A stretch of 64,000 nt of DNA, taken from contig JAUIHW010000002.1 in the NCBI GenBank assembly GCA_030431775.1, forward strand, positions 62,001-126,000, read 5' to 3'. Below, piece by piece: positions 1 to 10,447 of the stretch. Both the position numbers and the translations under genes were made by a program. The DNA is from Gammaproteobacteria bacterium. Lineage in GTDB: Bacteria > Pseudomonadota > Gammaproteobacteria > Pseudomonadales > JAUIET01. Below the pieces are notes generated by a model, which was not told where the DNA came from, ran no database searches, and was given only the letters and a program-made list of their open reading frames with translations. Position 1 is the stretch's first letter, and the number at the start of each line of letters is the position of its first letter.

Positions 1-1410
1 TTTGTGATCGATTTTCGATTCTTTTAGATACTCCGACAGCTCTTCTGAGCTTTCAATGGATGCTGTACCGACCAGAACCGGGCTGTCCTGATTGATGCAT
101 TCTTTAATGTCTTCCAGGATCGCCTCAAACTTTTCCTCCTTGGTCAGGAACACCACATCATTCAGATCCTTGCGAATGGTGGGTAAGTTGGTTGGAATAA
201 CCAGCACATCCAGGCCGTAAATCTGACGGAATTCAAACGCCTCCGTATCGGCCGTACCGGTCATTCCGCTCAACTTGTCATAGAGGCGAAAGTAGTTCTG
301 AAAAGTAGTCGATGCCAGCGTTTGACTTTCTGCCTGAATCTCCACTTTTTCCTTGGCTTCAATGGCCTGGTGCAAACCTTCCGATAGACGTCGCCCCGGC
401 ATGGTACGTCCGGTGTGCTCATCAATCAGTACAATTCGGCCATCCTGCACAATGTACTCAACGTTACGCTGAAAAAACACATGCGCCCGAAGTGCTGAAT
501 GCACATGGTGCAATAAGTTCAGGTTGGCTGGCGAGTACAGGTTATCGTCGGCTTCCAGCAGCCCATCATCAATGAGCAAGTCTTCAACAAACTGATGCCC
601 ATCTTCAGTCAGCTCTATGTGGCGCTGCTTTTCATCCAGTGTGTAATGGCCGCCTTCCCCCACGTCGGGCTGCAGCTTTTTGATGAACTTGTCGATACGC
701 TTGTATAAAGCAGAGCTGTCTTCGGCGGGGCCAGAGATAATCAGCGGGGTTCGTGCTTCATCGATCAGGATCGAATCCACCTCATCGACGATTGCGAAAT
801 TCCGACCTTTCTGCAAACGGTCTTCCGGCCCAAAGGCCATGTTGTCACGCAGATAATCAAAGCCGAATTCATTGTTGGTGCCATAGGTGATATCGGCCGC
901 ATACGCCGTTCGCTTTTCCTCAGCACTTTGACCCGACAGAATAGCGCCAACCGTCAAACCGAGTATTTCATAGATTGGGCGCATCCAGTTTGCATCGCGT
1001 TGCGCCAGATAATCATTGACCGTCACCAGGTGCACCCCTTTGCCGCCCAGCGAATTCAGATAGGCCGGCAGGGTTGCGACCAGGGTTTTACCCTCCCCCG
1101 TTCGCATTTCAGCGATATTGCCTTCGTGTAAGGCACAGCCTCCCATCATTTGTACATCGAAGTGGCGTAAGCCGAGAGTTCGCTTGCTGGCTTCGCGGAC
1201 CAGCGCGAAGGCTTCAGGCAGTATGGAATCAAGGCTTTCGCCGCCGCTGATTCTTTGCTGGAACTCCGCGGTCTTTTCTTTGAGGCCCGGGTCTTCAAGA
1301 GCCTCAAACTCTTCTTCAAGGGCATTGATACGCTTAACGACTTTACGCAAGCGTTTCAGTTCACGATCGTTTTTCGTGCCAACTACGGCTTTGAACAGTT
1401 TTCCAATCAT
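1..1410 (-). CDS. secA: Preprotein translocase ATPase SecA (N-terminal 470 residues; gene runs off the window start)
   Basis: SecA is the cytoplasmic motor that drives unfolded secretory proteins through SecYEG. The frame is open from the ATG at 1410 to base 1, giving exactly 470 codons and no stop, so the C-terminal half (helical wing, scaffold and any zinc tail) lies outside the window. Visible are the start [11 protein letters not shown], the Walker A region MRTGEGKT, the DEAD-like [15 protein letters not shown] and the motif-rich nucleotide-binding fold. It follows an M23 peptidase gene and lpxC on the same strand, as in Pseudomonas; no secM-like gene is present. The 130-base leader holds an 11-codon open frame and a small hairpin (see findings). 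Identity is certain; completeness cannot be judged. Confidence 0.97.
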   Translation of the reverse strand, partial: MIGKLFKAVVGTKNDRELKRLRKVVKRINALEEEFEALEDPGLKEKTAEFQQRISGGESLDSILPEAFALVREASKRTLGLRHFDVQMMGGCALHEGNIAEMRTGEGKTLVATLPAYLNSLGGKGVHLVTVNDYLAQRDANWMRPIYEILGLTVGAILSGQSAEEKRTAYAADITYGTNNEFGFDYLRDNMAFGPEDRLQKGRNFAIVDEVDSILIDEARTPLIISGPAEDSSALYKRIDKFIKKLQPDVGEGGHYTLDEKQRHIELTEDGHQFVEDLLIDDGLLEADDNLYSPANLNLLHHVHSALRAHVFFQRNVEYIVQDGRIVLIDEHTGRTMPGRRLSEGLHQAIEAKEKVEIQAESQTLASTTFQNYFRLYDKLSGMTGTADTEAFEFRQIYGLDVLVIPTNLPTIRKDLNDVVFLTKEEKFEAILEDIKECINQDSPVLVGTASIESSEELSEYLKESKIDHK

Positions 1411-1540
1411 GGGCTCACTTCAGACGCCCACAGAATGGGCAGTGGGGTGATACATTTAGCAGGGTGCAAAGTAAACCGGATGCGCCGCTGTGACGCAAGT
1501 AGAAAGTTCTCAGTGTCGGCTGTTCGCGGGCTGTAACGGC

Positions 1541-2455
1541 TTACTGGCGATTGATGTAAGTCATCGGATTAACCGACTTGCCGCCTTTCAATACCTCAAA
1601 GTGAACATGCGCGCCGGTTGAACGGCCGCTGCTACCCATTTTGGCAATCACCTGACCTTTCTTAACGACATCGCCAGGGCTGACGGTAATTTCTGAATTA
1701 TGACCGTAACGGGTGCTGAAACCATTCCCATGATTGATCTGTACCAGGTTGCCATAGCCGTAGCGCTTGTCAGCCCAGGTCACCACACCAGCGGCCACCG
1801 CCACAATGTCGCTGCCCATTTTACCGGCAAAATCAACGCCCTTGTGCCAGGCTCGGTGCCCTTTGAACGGATCGGTTCGGTAGCCAAAGCCGGATGACAT
1901 CCAGCCCTTTCGAATCGGCCGGCCTGCAATCATGCCTGCATCTCGCAGCTCTCGATTGCTCAGCAAACTCTCCATATACTCCAATTGCTGTTCGCGACGA
2001 TCAATCTGGTCGGCCAGCATATCGAGCGACTTATAGAAATCCGGCATGCGATCAGCGCCTTCATCCACGTACTCTTCCGGACCACCCATCGCAGGCTGAT
2101 CAGAAAAGTCAAATTCGGACTTGTCAAGCTTGGCCATGGTGGCCATGCGCTCGGCCAAAGCATCCAGGCGTAACAAACGCGATTGCAGCTCGGCCGTTTT
2201 CACAGCCAGCGCCTCAATTTTGGCCTGACTGGCCTGGCGGGTGGCCACCAGCTCCTCGCGTTGCTCGGCGAGAATTCCCTGCCACTCGGCAATCAGTGGA
2301 GATTGCGGGGTGGGTGTTTGCCAAAGGCGTGCAACCGCAATACCTCCCGCAACAATGCCTCCAATCAACAGCGCCCCAAGAGCAAGCAACAAGGGCACGG
2401 GGAGACGAATACTTCTGGATCGGCTGTGCCGCCTGCTGACAAAAATAATTTGCAT
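1541..2455 (-). CDS. Membrane-anchored M23 (LytM-type) peptidase
   Basis: The 304-residue product has a short basic N terminus, one membrane helix at about residues 19-44, a coiled-coil stretch at about 55-100, and a C-terminal M23 domain from about 180. The zinc-site elements are present: WHKGVDF and the HVHFE motif near the C terminus, so the enzyme looks catalytically intact. This differs from divisome activators such as EnvC, whose LytM domain is degenerate. The likely role is periplasmic cleavage of peptidoglycan cross-links. It lies between lpxC and secA, the position of an M23 gene in Pseudomonas. No specific gene name is supported. Confidence 0.85.
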   Translation of the reverse strand: MQIIFVSRRHSRSRSIRLPVPLLLALGALLIGGIVAGGIAVARLWQTPTPQSPLIAEWQGILAEQREELVATRQASQAKIEALAVKTAELQSRLLRLDALAERMATMAKLDKSEFDFSDQPAMGGPEEYVDEGADRMPDFYKSLDMLADQIDRREQQLEYMESLLSNRELRDAGMIAGRPIRKGWMSSGFGYRTDPFKGHRAWHKGVDFAGKMGSDIVAVAAGVVTWADKRYGYGNLVQINHGNGFSTRYGHNSEITVSPGDVVKKGQVIAKMGSSGRSTGAHVHFEVLKGGKSVNPMTYINRQ

Positions 2456-2547
2456 AATGGTCTCAAAAAACTCCCTTCCACTACGTTTGCAGCGGGGCTA
2501 TATTCTATTTTTCTACCCTTCTTCTCTCAAAGTATAGTCCGGATTGG

Positions 2548-3459
2548 TCAAACAGCAACCACCGGGCTGAGATAGGTCACGGGCGCCTTTTCGGCATCGT
2601 CAAAACTTGCCAACTCCCAGGCATCCGGGTTGGCGAGCAGCGCTTTGACGGCCATATTGTTCAAAGAATGGCCAGATTTATAGGCTTGATATTCCCCTAT
2701 CAGCCCATGTCCCAACAAATACAAGTCTCCGATCGCGTCAAGAATCTTGTGTTTAACGAACTCGTCTTCATAGCGCAGCCCATCCTCATTCAAAATTCGG
2801 TACTGATCAACCACAATCGCGTTATCAACACTGCCGCCAAGTGCGAAACCTCTGGAACGAAGGTACTCAATTTCGTGCATGAAGCCAAAGGTTCGAGCCC
2901 GGCTGACTTCGCGCACATAGGATGTGCTTGAAAAATCCACACAGGCCTCAACCGTCCGATTTTCAAAAACCGGATGATCAAATGCAATGGTGAAATCAAC
3001 CTTAAAGCCGTTAAATGGCTTGAGGACCGCTTTTTTGTCCTCGTCTTCCACCGTAACCGGTTTCTTAATCCGTATAAACTGCTTGGCTGCAGCCTGTTCT
3101 TCAATACCCGCCGACTGTATAAGGAAGATAAACGGGCCAGCACTACCGTCCATGATCGGCACTTCTTCAGCGCTGAGATCAACAATCGCATTGTCGATGC
3201 CAAGGCCCGCCATGGCAGATAAAAGATGCTCTACCGTGGACACTTTGACCCCGTCACGCTCCAAAGCTGTAGACAGCATGGTTTCACCAACGTAGTCAGA
3301 ATAAGCTGGAATTTCCTTAACAGGGTCAAGGTCGACGCGACGAAACACAATGCCATGGTTCGGCGGAGCCGGCCGCAGGGTTAAATAGACCTTTTTGCCG
3401 GTATGCAATCCAATACCGGTGGCCTTGATGGAATTACGCAGGGTACGTTGCCGAATCAT
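2548..3459 (-). CDS. lpxC: UDP-3-O-acyl-N-acetylglucosamine deacetylase LpxC
   Basis: LpxC is the zinc amidase of the first committed step of lipid A synthesis. The product has 303 residues, normal for the family. The zinc ligands are visible as H78 (in [10 protein letters not shown]), H237 and D241 (in [10 protein letters not shown]), with the catalytic HS pair around H264 (SGHSLNN). It starts with [11 protein letters not shown], the family start. It lies 183 bases downstream of ftsZ, a gap large enough for its own promoter, though no convincing -35/-10 pair was seen there. Confidence in function is very high. Confidence 0.98.
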   Translation of the reverse strand: MIRQRTLRNSIKATGIGLHTGKKVYLTLRPAPPNHGIVFRRVDLDPVKEIPAYSDYVGETMLSTALERDGVKVSTVEHLLSAMAGLGIDNAIVDLSAEEVPIMDGSAGPFIFLIQSAGIEEQAAAKQFIRIKKPVTVEDEDKKAVLKPFNGFKVDFTIAFDHPVFENRTVEACVDFSSTSYVREVSRARTFGFMHEIEYLRSRGFALGGSVDNAIVVDQYRILNEDGLRYEDEFVKHKILDAIGDLYLLGHGLIGEYQAYKSGHSLNNMAVKALLANPDAWELASFDDAEKAPVTYLSPVVAV

Positions 3460-3642
3460 GGTCTCTATCTTTCTGCTGGTTTTTCTGGACGAAACTCACC
3501 AATGGCGTCAGCGCAACCATTAGCGCCAGGCCACCAGCGGGTATCAGACCGCTTATACCACCTTGTGGCCGATAAAAACGCTGGGCATTGTACCCGACCG
3601 TCCCGCTCGAAACCACTAAGATTTCACACTAGCTTAGTGTAT

Positions 3643-4872
3643 TTAGTCCGCTTGTCTACGAATAAATGCTGGAATATCAAGGAATTGGAGGTCATCCCCA
3701 GCAACTTTTTCGACCAGTTCCGGTATTTGCTCAGCAGACGAAGGCGTATTCTGTACGGAATCCAGCGGACGCACATTGGCACTTCGCGCGGGCCGGGCTT
3801 CTTCTTTCCTTGGCCGTCTGATCGCCGTGGGCATGTCGTAGTCCTTGTAATTCGGTGCTTCACCGGAAGGCATCGGGTCAAGCGTTGCCACCTGAGTCCG
3901 TGCGCCAATCTGTTCTATCTGATTGAGGCCGGTCGCCACAACGGTCACCCGCAGCTCATCGCTCATATCCGGGTCCAGCACTGTGCCCACAACAATGGTT
4001 GCATTATCAGAGGCAAACTCCTTTATCGTATCGCCCACTTCAGAAAACTCGCCCAACAGCAGATCCAGACCAGCCGTGATATTCACCAGAATACCGCGAG
4101 CGCCCTCCAGATTCACATCTTCCAGAAGCGGGCTGCGGATGGCTTTCTCAGCGGCTTCACGAGCGCGGTTCTCCCCGTGTGATGCACCCGTGCCCATCAT
4201 CGCCATTCCCATCTCAGACATCACTGTGCGCACGTCAGCGAAGTCTACGTTCATCATTCCCGGGCGAATAATCAGGTCGGCAATTCCCTGAACAGCCCCC
4301 AAAAGCACATCGTTAGCCGCTTTAAACGCATCCAGCAAGGTGACGTTTTGACCGAGTACCGGCAACAGTTTTTCGTTCGGTATTGTAATCAGGGAGTCAA
4401 CATGCTGTTCCAATTCTTCCATGCCAGCCTGGGCAACGGACATCCGGCTGGCGCCTTCAAAGGAAAAAGGCTTGGTGACAACAGCGACTGTCAGTATGCC
4501 CATGTCGCGCGCAATTTCGGCAACCACCGGGGCACCTCCGGTACCTGTGCCTCCACCCATGCCAGCTGTAATGAAGACCATGTCGGCGCCTTGCAATGAC
4601 TCGGCGATACGATCGCGGTCTTCAAGTGCCGCTTGACGGCCAACTTCAGGATTTGCGCCGGCACCCAGCCCATTGGTCACCGTACCTCCGAGTTGCAGAA
4701 CTGTATGCGAATCCACATCAGACAGAGCCTGGGCATCCGTATTGGCACAGATAAATTGCACGCCGTCGACATGGTTACTGATCATATGTTTGACCGCGTT
4801 TCCGCCGCCACCACCCACTCCGAGCACTTTGATAACTGCGTTCTGTGGAACGTTATCGACTAATTCAAACAT
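3643..4872 (-). CDS. ftsZ: Cell division GTPase FtsZ
   Basis: FtsZ is the tubulin-like GTPase that forms the cytokinetic ring. The 409-residue product has the Gly-rich loop [10 protein letters not shown] near residue 20, the tubulin signature [10 protein letters not shown] at about 107-116, a variable linker rich in R/P/E (about 320-390), and the conserved C-terminal tail [12 protein letters not shown] that binds FtsA and ZipA. It is the last of the tightly packed dcw genes, 30 bases after ftsA. Just downstream is the perfect inverted repeat ACACTA-AGC-TAGTGT (3626-3640). That repeat has no T-run, so it is not called a terminator. Confidence 0.99.
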   Translation of the reverse strand: MFELVDNVPQNAVIKVLGVGGGGGNAVKHMISNHVDGVQFICANTDAQALSDVDSHTVLQLGGTVTNGLGAGANPEVGRQAALEDRDRIAESLQGADMVFITAGMGGGTGTGGAPVVAEIARDMGILTVAVVTKPFSFEGASRMSVAQAGMEELEQHVDSLITIPNEKLLPVLGQNVTLLDAFKAANDVLLGAVQGIADLIIRPGMMNVDFADVRTVMSEMGMAMMGTGASHGENRAREAAEKAIRSPLLEDVNLEGARGILVNITAGLDLLLGEFSEVGDTIKEFASDNATIVVGTVLDPDMSDELRVTVVATGLNQIEQIGARTQVATLDPMPSGEAPNYKDYDMPTAIRRPRKEEARPARSANVRPLDSVQNTPSSAEQIPELVEKVAGDDLQFLDIPAFIRRQAD

Positions 4873-4902
4873 GTCATATCTCCCTCTAGAGTACTCATCG
4901 AT

Positions 4903-6135
4903 TCAAAAATGTTGTTGCAGGTAACGCTGCATTCTTGAGAAAAAGCCGTTGTTGGCATTTTCTCCGGTATTTATGTATTCGGCTTCTTCCTGCTGCTTGA
5001 TGCCATACATCAGCAGCCCCACGCCAGTTGCGTATATGGGATTACGAACAATGTCCTGCAGCCCATGTACATTGATTGGCACACCGAGCCTGACTGGCAT
5101 ATGAAAAATGGATTCAGCCAGTTCTATCACTCCTTCCATTCGCGACGTTCCGCCGGTCAGCACAATACCGGCGGCCACCAGGTCTTCGAATCCGGAACGC
5201 CGTAATTCGGCCTGGACCAGAGTCAACAATTCGTCGTAGCGTGGTTCAACAACCTCAGCCAGCGCCTGACGGGACAAATCTCTGGCCGGACGGTCTGCCA
5301 CACTGGGCACCTTGATGGTTTCGTCGGCACCGGCGAGCTGCGCCAAGGCACAGGCGTATTTGATTTTAATTTCTTCTGCATTCTGAGTCGGCGTGCGCAG
5401 CGCCATTGCGATGTCATTAGTCACCTGATCACCGGCGATGGGAATCACCCCGGTATGCCGGATCGCTCCGTCAGTAAACACCGCGATATCGGTCGTGCCA
5501 CCACCAATATCCACAAGGCAAACGCCGAGGTCCCGCTCATCGTCGGTCAGCACGGAATAACTGGAAGCCAACTGTTCCAGAATGATGTCTTCGACTTCAA
5601 GCCCACAGCGGCGAATGCACTTCTCAATATTCTGTGCAGCATTGACCGCACAGGTTACCAGATGAACCTTGGCTTCAAGCCGAACGCCAGACATACCAAG
5701 TGGCTTCTTGATGCCTTCCTGGTCATCAATCAGAAATTCCTGCGGCAATATGTGCAACACTTTCTGGTCAGCCGGAATGGCCACTGCTTGCGCCGCATCG
5801 ATTACTCGTTCTACATCGAGCTGTCTTACTTCCTTATCACGAATGGCAACGATGCCGTGCGAGTTCAGGCTGCGAATATGGCTCCCCGCAATTCCCGCGT
5901 AAACGGAGTGAATCTGGCAGCCCGCCATTAACTCGGCCTCTTCAACCGCACTCTGAATCGACTGTATCGTCGATTCGATATTGACGACTACGCCTTTCTT
6001 TAAGCCGCGGGACGGCTTTGAGCCGATACCAACGATATTTACCTGGCCGTCAGCTTCCACCTCAGCCACAATGGCAACAATCTTGGAAGTGCCAATATCA
6101 AGGCCAACAATCATTTTTTTATTGTCAGCCGCCAT
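4903..6135 (-). CDS. ftsA: Cell division actin homologue FtsA
   Basis: FtsA is the actin-fold protein that tethers FtsZ to the inner membrane and recruits later divisome proteins. The 410-residue product begins with the phosphate-1 loop region IVGLDIGTSKI, has the second nucleotide motif [13 protein letters not shown] at about residue 205 and the adenosine motif VLTGGTSRM at about 330. It ends in a C-terminal amphipathic helix (GFFSRMQRYLQQHF) that serves as membrane anchor. Its start overlaps the ftsQ stop by one base, which suggests translational coupling. Confidence 0.99.
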   Translation of the reverse strand: MAADNKKMIVGLDIGTSKIVAIVAEVEADGQVNIVGIGSKPSRGLKKGVVVNIESTIQSIQSAVEEAELMAGCQIHSVYAGIAGSHIRSLNSHGIVAIRDKEVRQLDVERVIDAAQAVAIPADQKVLHILPQEFLIDDQEGIKKPLGMSGVRLEAKVHLVTCAVNAAQNIEKCIRRCGLEVEDIILEQLASSYSVLTDDERDLGVCLVDIGGGTTDIAVFTDGAIRHTGVIPIAGDQVTNDIAMALRTPTQNAEEIKIKYACALAQLAGADETIKVPSVADRPARDLSRQALAEVVEPRYDELLTLVQAELRRSGFEDLVAAGIVLTGGTSRMEGVIELAESIFHMPVRLGVPINVHGLQDIVRNPIYATGVGLLMYGIKQQEEAEYINTGENANNGFFSRMQRYLQQHF

Positions 6136-6974
6136 CAGATCATACTTCCTGAAGCCAATTCCTGGTGCTGCGAGGCAATATCAACCTCACCCTCTCGCCA
6201 GCGTAAAGCCGCACCCTGCTGATAACGAAAATCAATATAAACCAGGCGATCCATCTGGGCGCCAAGCAGCTGTGAATGCAGGCTGAGAAATTGTTGCATT
6301 TTATCCAGTAGTCGATCGCTGCCAAAACGCACTTCCGTTCCATTGCTCAGCAACGCGGTAACACCGAGCGCCGCATCTGAACGGAAAGACGAAATACTGA
6401 AACCCAAGGGCCGCAGCATTTCACTGAACTCTCTGTAATGGCCGATCACTTCATCACGCTGGCTGCTGGAACCGCCAAGATGTGGGAGATGAAAGCGGCT
6501 GCCGGCGTCTTGGCTGCTTGCAAACAACTCTCCATTGGCATTAATCAGGTCACGATTGTTCCAGATCGCTATCGGCGACTCTTCGGTAATAACAACGCCA
6601 ATACCCGATGGCCAACGACGCTCTACACGAGCTTCGGCCACCCACTCCAATTGTTCGAGTTGCTGTTTAATGGGTGCTAACTGCAATGCGAAGAAGCCCT
6701 GTTGTAAATGTGGTCTGATCAAATCCTCGACCTGCCGCCGCTGGACTTGCTGAAACGAGCCGTTTAACTCCACCTGGCTAACCGCCAGCTCAATCAGACT
6801 GCGCGCGTTATTGAAGCCCAACATACCGAATCCCAGCACCGCAATCCAGATAAGCAATACCATAAACAGCTGTTTAACACGGGTTTTTTTCGCAATCAGC
6901 TGCGAATGACGGACAGCGCCACGGCGAGGAGCGCGATTGCCGAGCCTAGTTGTCGCCGCCTCAATTCGTGACAT
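6135..6974 (-). CDS. ftsQ: Cell division protein FtsQ
   Basis: FtsQ is a bitopic inner-membrane divisome scaffold that binds FtsB/FtsL. A basic cytoplasmic tail of about 40 residues precedes a membrane helix (VLLIWIAVLGFGMLGF), then a POTRA domain (about residues 65-135) and the periplasmic beta domain. The ATG at 6974 is preferred over one 21 bases upstream because GGAGAG lies 5 bases before it. This gives 279 residues. The gene overlaps the end of ddl by 14 bases. Confidence 0.95.
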   Translation of the reverse strand: MSRIEAATTRLGNRAPRRGAVRHSQLIAKKTRVKQLFMVLLIWIAVLGFGMLGFNNARSLIELAVSQVELNGSFQQVQRRQVEDLIRPHLQQGFFALQLAPIKQQLEQLEWVAEARVERRWPSGIGVVITEESPIAIWNNRDLINANGELFASSQDAGSRFHLPHLGGSSSQRDEVIGHYREFSEMLRPLGFSISSFRSDAALGVTALLSNGTEVRFGSDRLLDKMQQFLSLHSQLLGAQMDRLVYIDFRYQQGAALRWREGEVDIASQHQELASGSMI

Positions 6975-7932
6975 CACGACTCTCCAGGCTATCAAGCAAA
7001 ATATTCAGCACCAGCGCAGGAAAGCTGACGCCAACTTTCGCCGCCGACATCGGCACAATACTGTGCGTTGTCATACCGGGCACGGTATTGACTTCCAATA
7101 CATAAAATTCCTGGTCGTCAGACTGCATCAAATCCACGCGAGCCCAGCCGCTGCACCCCAGGGTCTCATAGGCGCGCAGTGCCAGCTGATCAGCAGCCGC
7201 CTGCTGCTTACTGGCTAGAGAAGCCGGGCACTCGTATTCCGTCTCGTCTGAGAAATACTTGGCCTCGTAATCATAAAATTCGTTCTTGGGCTTCAATTGA
7301 ACAGTCGGCAGGACGTTACCGCAGACAATGGGAATACTGTATTCAGGACCATCGATGTACTGTTCTGCGAGCACCTGGGTGTCAAACTGCTTGGCGTCCT
7401 GGATCGCCTTGCGCAATGCACCGGCATCGCGCGCAATGGACATACCGAGGCTTGACCCTTCGTGGCAGGGCTTAACCATTACCGCACCACCCAATCGATC
7501 GAGGATCGCCGCATGGTCAACCGTGTTGCTGACATCCACAAAATCCGGCGTGCTTACACCCGCTCCCAACCAAAGCTGTTTGCTGCGCAGTTTGTCCATT
7601 GCCAACGCAGAGGCTAAAACGCCACTGCTGGTTGAACTGATACCAAGAAGCTGCAACAGACCTTCCAAAACACCGTCTTCACCGAATGGCCCATGTAACG
7701 CATTAAAGCTGTGGGAGACCTTGCGCGATTGCAAAGTTCGGGCAATATCACGATCCACGTCAATAGCTTCAACTTCCAGACCGAGATGTGCAAAAGCATC
7801 GAGAACAGCTCGGCCACTGAGAAGAGAAATTTCCCGCTCGGCCGACCAGCCACCGTAGAGCACAGCTAGGGCCCCGTGCATTTTTCGGGAGCACAAATCG
7901 ATAAGCTCTTGTTCGTTGGTGAGCAAGTTCAC
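6961..7932 (-). CDS. ddl: D-alanine--D-alanine ligase
   Basis: Ddl is an ATP-grasp enzyme that joins two D-alanines for the peptidoglycan stem peptide. Seen are [17 protein letters not shown] near the N terminus, [13 protein letters not shown] in the ATP-binding domain, and the metal-binding stretch [13 protein letters not shown] near the C terminus. It is 323 residues long, about 15 more than short DdlB forms. The start is GTG, overlapping the murC stop as GTGA. Its place between murC and ftsQ is that of ddlB in Escherichia coli and Pseudomonas. Confidence 0.97.
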   Translation of the reverse strand: MNLLTNEQELIDLCSRKMHGALAVLYGGWSAEREISLLSGRAVLDAFAHLGLEVEAIDVDRDIARTLQSRKVSHSFNALHGPFGEDGVLEGLLQLLGISSTSSGVLASALAMDKLRSKQLWLGAGVSTPDFVDVSNTVDHAAILDRLGGAVMVKPCHEGSSLGMSIARDAGALRKAIQDAKQFDTQVLAEQYIDGPEYSIPIVCGNVLPTVQLKPKNEFYDYEAKYFSDETEYECPASLASKQQAAADQLALRAYETLGCSGWARVDLMQSDDQEFYVLEVNTVPGMTTHSIVPMSAAKVGVSFPALVLNILLDSLESRDVTN

Positions 7933-9359
7933 GTTAGACCTTCTCTATGAATACGCCGGGCGATCGCCCCAACGTTGCCCGCACCCTGAGTCAGAACAAT
8001 ATCGTCTTGACGCGCAACATCGACCAAAACTTCTGGTAATTTGGCGATGTCTTCAACAAACACCGGGTCAATGTGGCCACGAGTTCGAATACTGCGACTC
8101 AAACTGCGCCCGTCGGCCCCTTGAATGGGCGTCTCACCCGCGCTATAGACATCCAGTAGCAACAGCACATCCACCTGTGACAAAGTGGCCACAAAGTCTT
8201 CGTAAAGATCTCTCGTTCGGCTGTAGCGATGAGGTTGAAACACCATCAGCAGCCGGCGTTCTGGCCATGCCTGTCTCGCCGCTTTGATGGTGGCGGCGAT
8301 CTCGGTCGGATGGTGACCATAGTCATCCACCAGCGTGGCAGCCCCTTCTGATAGGGGGATATCTCCATATACCTGAAAGCGCCGTCCCACGCCCTCGAAC
8401 TCGGCAAGCCCGGCAACAATTTGTGCATCATTGACACCTTCGTCGCTGGCCACCGCAACCGCTGCGGTCGCATTCAGAACGTTATGCATGCCTGGCATAC
8501 GCAGGCAAATTTCAAGAGCCGGCAGCTTGTCGGGACGTTCCACGACGAAGCTGGTTTCCAGCCCACTGGTGTTGACGTCGAGGACTCGATAGTCGGCGTC
8601 CTCGGAAAAACCGTAGGTCAATGTAGGTCGGCCGACTTCACCAAGCAGTGATCTGACGACCGGGTCGTCAATACAAAGCACGGCCAATCCGTAGAAAGGA
8701 AGATTGTGCAGAAAACTGATAAAGGTTGCCTTGAGCTTATCAAAATCTCCGTCATAGCTTTCCATATGATCCGCATCGATGTTGGTCACCACGGCGGTCA
8801 TAGGCTGCAGATGGACAAAAGAGGCGTCGCTTTCATCAGCTTCGGCCACCAGATAACGACTTAGCCCGAGGCGCGCATTGGAACCCGCACTGTTCAACAG
8901 GCCGCCAATAATAAAGGTTGGATCGAGATCGCCTGCCGCAAGAACGGAAGCGACCAGGCTGGTGGTAGTGGTTTTGCCGTGGGTCCCGGCAATTGCGATA
9001 CCATGACGAAAGCGCATCAATTCAGCCAGCATTTCGGCACGCCTTACAATCGGAATGCGTAATTCTTTGGCCGCGCACAATTCTACATTTTCAGGTTTAA
9101 TCGCAGCAGATACAACGACCACATTGGCATCCCGAACATTTTCGGCCGCATGCCCAATAAACACCTTCGCACCCAGGCTCTGCAAACGCCGCGTACTGTC
9201 TGATTCGATCATGTCGGAACCGCTGACCAGGTATTTCTGATTCGCGAGCACTTCAGCAATTCCGCTCATGCCGGCACCACCGATACCAACAAAGTGTATT
9301 TTGCGTATTCGTCGCATTTCCGGTATTTCAATGGGTTGCTGTTGGGTTGCCATGCTCAA
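7929..9359 (-). CDS. murC: UDP-N-acetylmuramate--L-alanine ligase MurC
   Basis: MurC adds the first stem-peptide residue, L-Ala, to UDP-MurNAc in the cytoplasm. The 476-residue product shows the Mur ligase fold. The N-terminal Rossmann motif is [15 protein letters not shown], the P-loop is [13 protein letters not shown] at about residue 122, the central domain contains EADESDASF and NIDADHME, and the C-terminal domain contains [10 protein letters not shown] and FQPHRYSRT. It overlaps murG and ddl by 4 bases each, so it sits in one continuous translation series. Confidence 0.99.
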   Translation of the reverse strand: MSMATQQQPIEIPEMRRIRKIHFVGIGGAGMSGIAEVLANQKYLVSGSDMIESDSTRRLQSLGAKVFIGHAAENVRDANVVVVSAAIKPENVELCAAKELRIPIVRRAEMLAELMRFRHGIAIAGTHGKTTTTSLVASVLAAGDLDPTFIIGGLLNSAGSNARLGLSRYLVAEADESDASFVHLQPMTAVVTNIDADHMESYDGDFDKLKATFISFLHNLPFYGLAVLCIDDPVVRSLLGEVGRPTLTYGFSEDADYRVLDVNTSGLETSFVVERPDKLPALEICLRMPGMHNVLNATAAVAVASDEGVNDAQIVAGLAEFEGVGRRFQVYGDIPLSEGAATLVDDYGHHPTEIAATIKAARQAWPERRLLMVFQPHRYSRTRDLYEDFVATLSQVDVLLLLDVYSAGETPIQGADGRSLSRSIRTRGHIDPVFVEDIAKLPEVLVDVARQDDIVLTQGAGNVGAIARRIHREGLT

Positions 9360-10447
9360 GACGCTTCCAATTGTTGCCGGCAGTGGTTGGCCACTTGCTG
9401 GTCTGAATCATGAATCGCCAGCTCGGCAGCTGCCCGAGCCATCGCCGAGCGCTTATTTTCGCCACACAGCAACGTAGCGATTCTTTCCTGCGTTTCTGCC
9501 TCCTCAAGCTGTGTTTGCGGTACCAGCAGGCCGGCACCACCACGTTCAAGCCAGCGCGCATTCTCTGTCTGATGATCATCAATCGCATAAGGAAATGGCA
9601 CCAAAACCGACGCAACACCCGCGCATGCCAGCTCTGCCACCGTCATGGCACCAGCTCTGCAAATCACCAGGTCTGCCCATTGATAGGCCTTCGCCATATC
9701 ACCGATAAATGCCACCACTTCTGCGGTGAGATTATTTGCCTGGTATCGCTCCTGAGTTTCCTGCATTTCGGCGTCACCGGACTGATGAATAATTTCCAGC
9801 TCTATGGAATGCTTGCGGGTAACATGTTGCAGAATCGTCGGCACCAGCTGATTTAAGGCCCTGGCCCCTCGACTACCGCCCACAATAAGTACCCGGCAGC
9901 TGTCGGGTTCCGCGGGCTCGGCAGCCGCGCGGTGCTGCGACAGCTCGGCAATTTCTTTTCGAACCGGATTGCCAACATAAAAAGTATTACGGCGCCGGCT
10001 AAAAGTTTGCGGAAAACCCTCCAGTCGAACACTCGCGATATGCTGCAGTAATTTGTTAGTCGTCCCCAGGACAGAGTTTTGCTCATGCAGCACCAGCGGC
10101 TTACCCATGAGCCTTGCAACCAGGGCACCCGGACCCGAAGCGAACCCGCCCATTCCGATAACCACAGCGGGCTTCACCTGGCGCAGAATTCGCGCGGCAG
10201 CCCAAAGAGAACGGAAAATCATCCACGGGGCCAGCAGTAGAGCGCGCAAGCCTTTACCGCGCACCCCACTGACCGGAATACAGTGCAAGGTAAAACCCTG
10301 CTCGGGTACCAGACGTGACTCTATACCTGCGCGAGTACCCAGCCATTGCACCTCATACCCGGCGTCACGCAAACGGTTGCCCAGCGCGATTCCCGGAAAC
10401 ACGTGTCCTCCGGTACCGCCGGCCATAATTACGAACGTGTGCGACAT
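9356..10447 (-). CDS. murG: Lipid II synthase glycosyltransferase MurG
   Basis: MurG transfers GlcNAc from UDP-GlcNAc to lipid I on the inner face of the membrane. The 363-residue GT-B enzyme shows the first Gly-rich loop [12 protein letters not shown], a second motif [11 protein letters not shown] at about residue 97, and the C-domain loop [11 protein letters not shown] with the sugar-nucleotide region [14 protein letters not shown]. It starts with ATG at 10447, 19 bases inside the end of ftsW. Confidence 0.99.
   Translation of the reverse strand: MSHTFVIMAGGTGGHVFPGIALGNRLRDAGYEVQWLGTRAGIESRLVPEQGFTLHCIPVSGVRGKGLRALLLAPWMIFRSLWAAARILRQVKPAVVIGMGGFASGPGALVARLMGKPLVLHEQNSVLGTTNKLLQHIASVRLEGFPQTFSRRRNTFYVGNPVRKEIAELSQHRAAAEPAEPDSCRVLIVGGSRGARALNQLVPTILQHVTRKHSIELEIIHQSGDAEMQETQERYQANNLTAEVVAFIGDMAKAYQWADLVICRAGAMTVAELACAGVASVLVPFPYAIDDHQTENARWLERGGAGLLVPQTQLEEAETQERIATLLCGENKRSAMARAAAELAIHDSDQQVANHCRQQLEAS

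Noticed and set aside
1894-2575. Long plus-strand frames (up to 181 codons) opposite the M23 peptidase gene
   Set aside because: They are antisense shadows with no recognisable domain and Arg/Pro/Trp-rich composition.
3626-3640. Inverted repeat ACACTA-AGC-TAGTGT after ftsZ as a terminator
   Set aside because: The stem is short and AT-rich with no T-run; it is recorded only as a hairpin.
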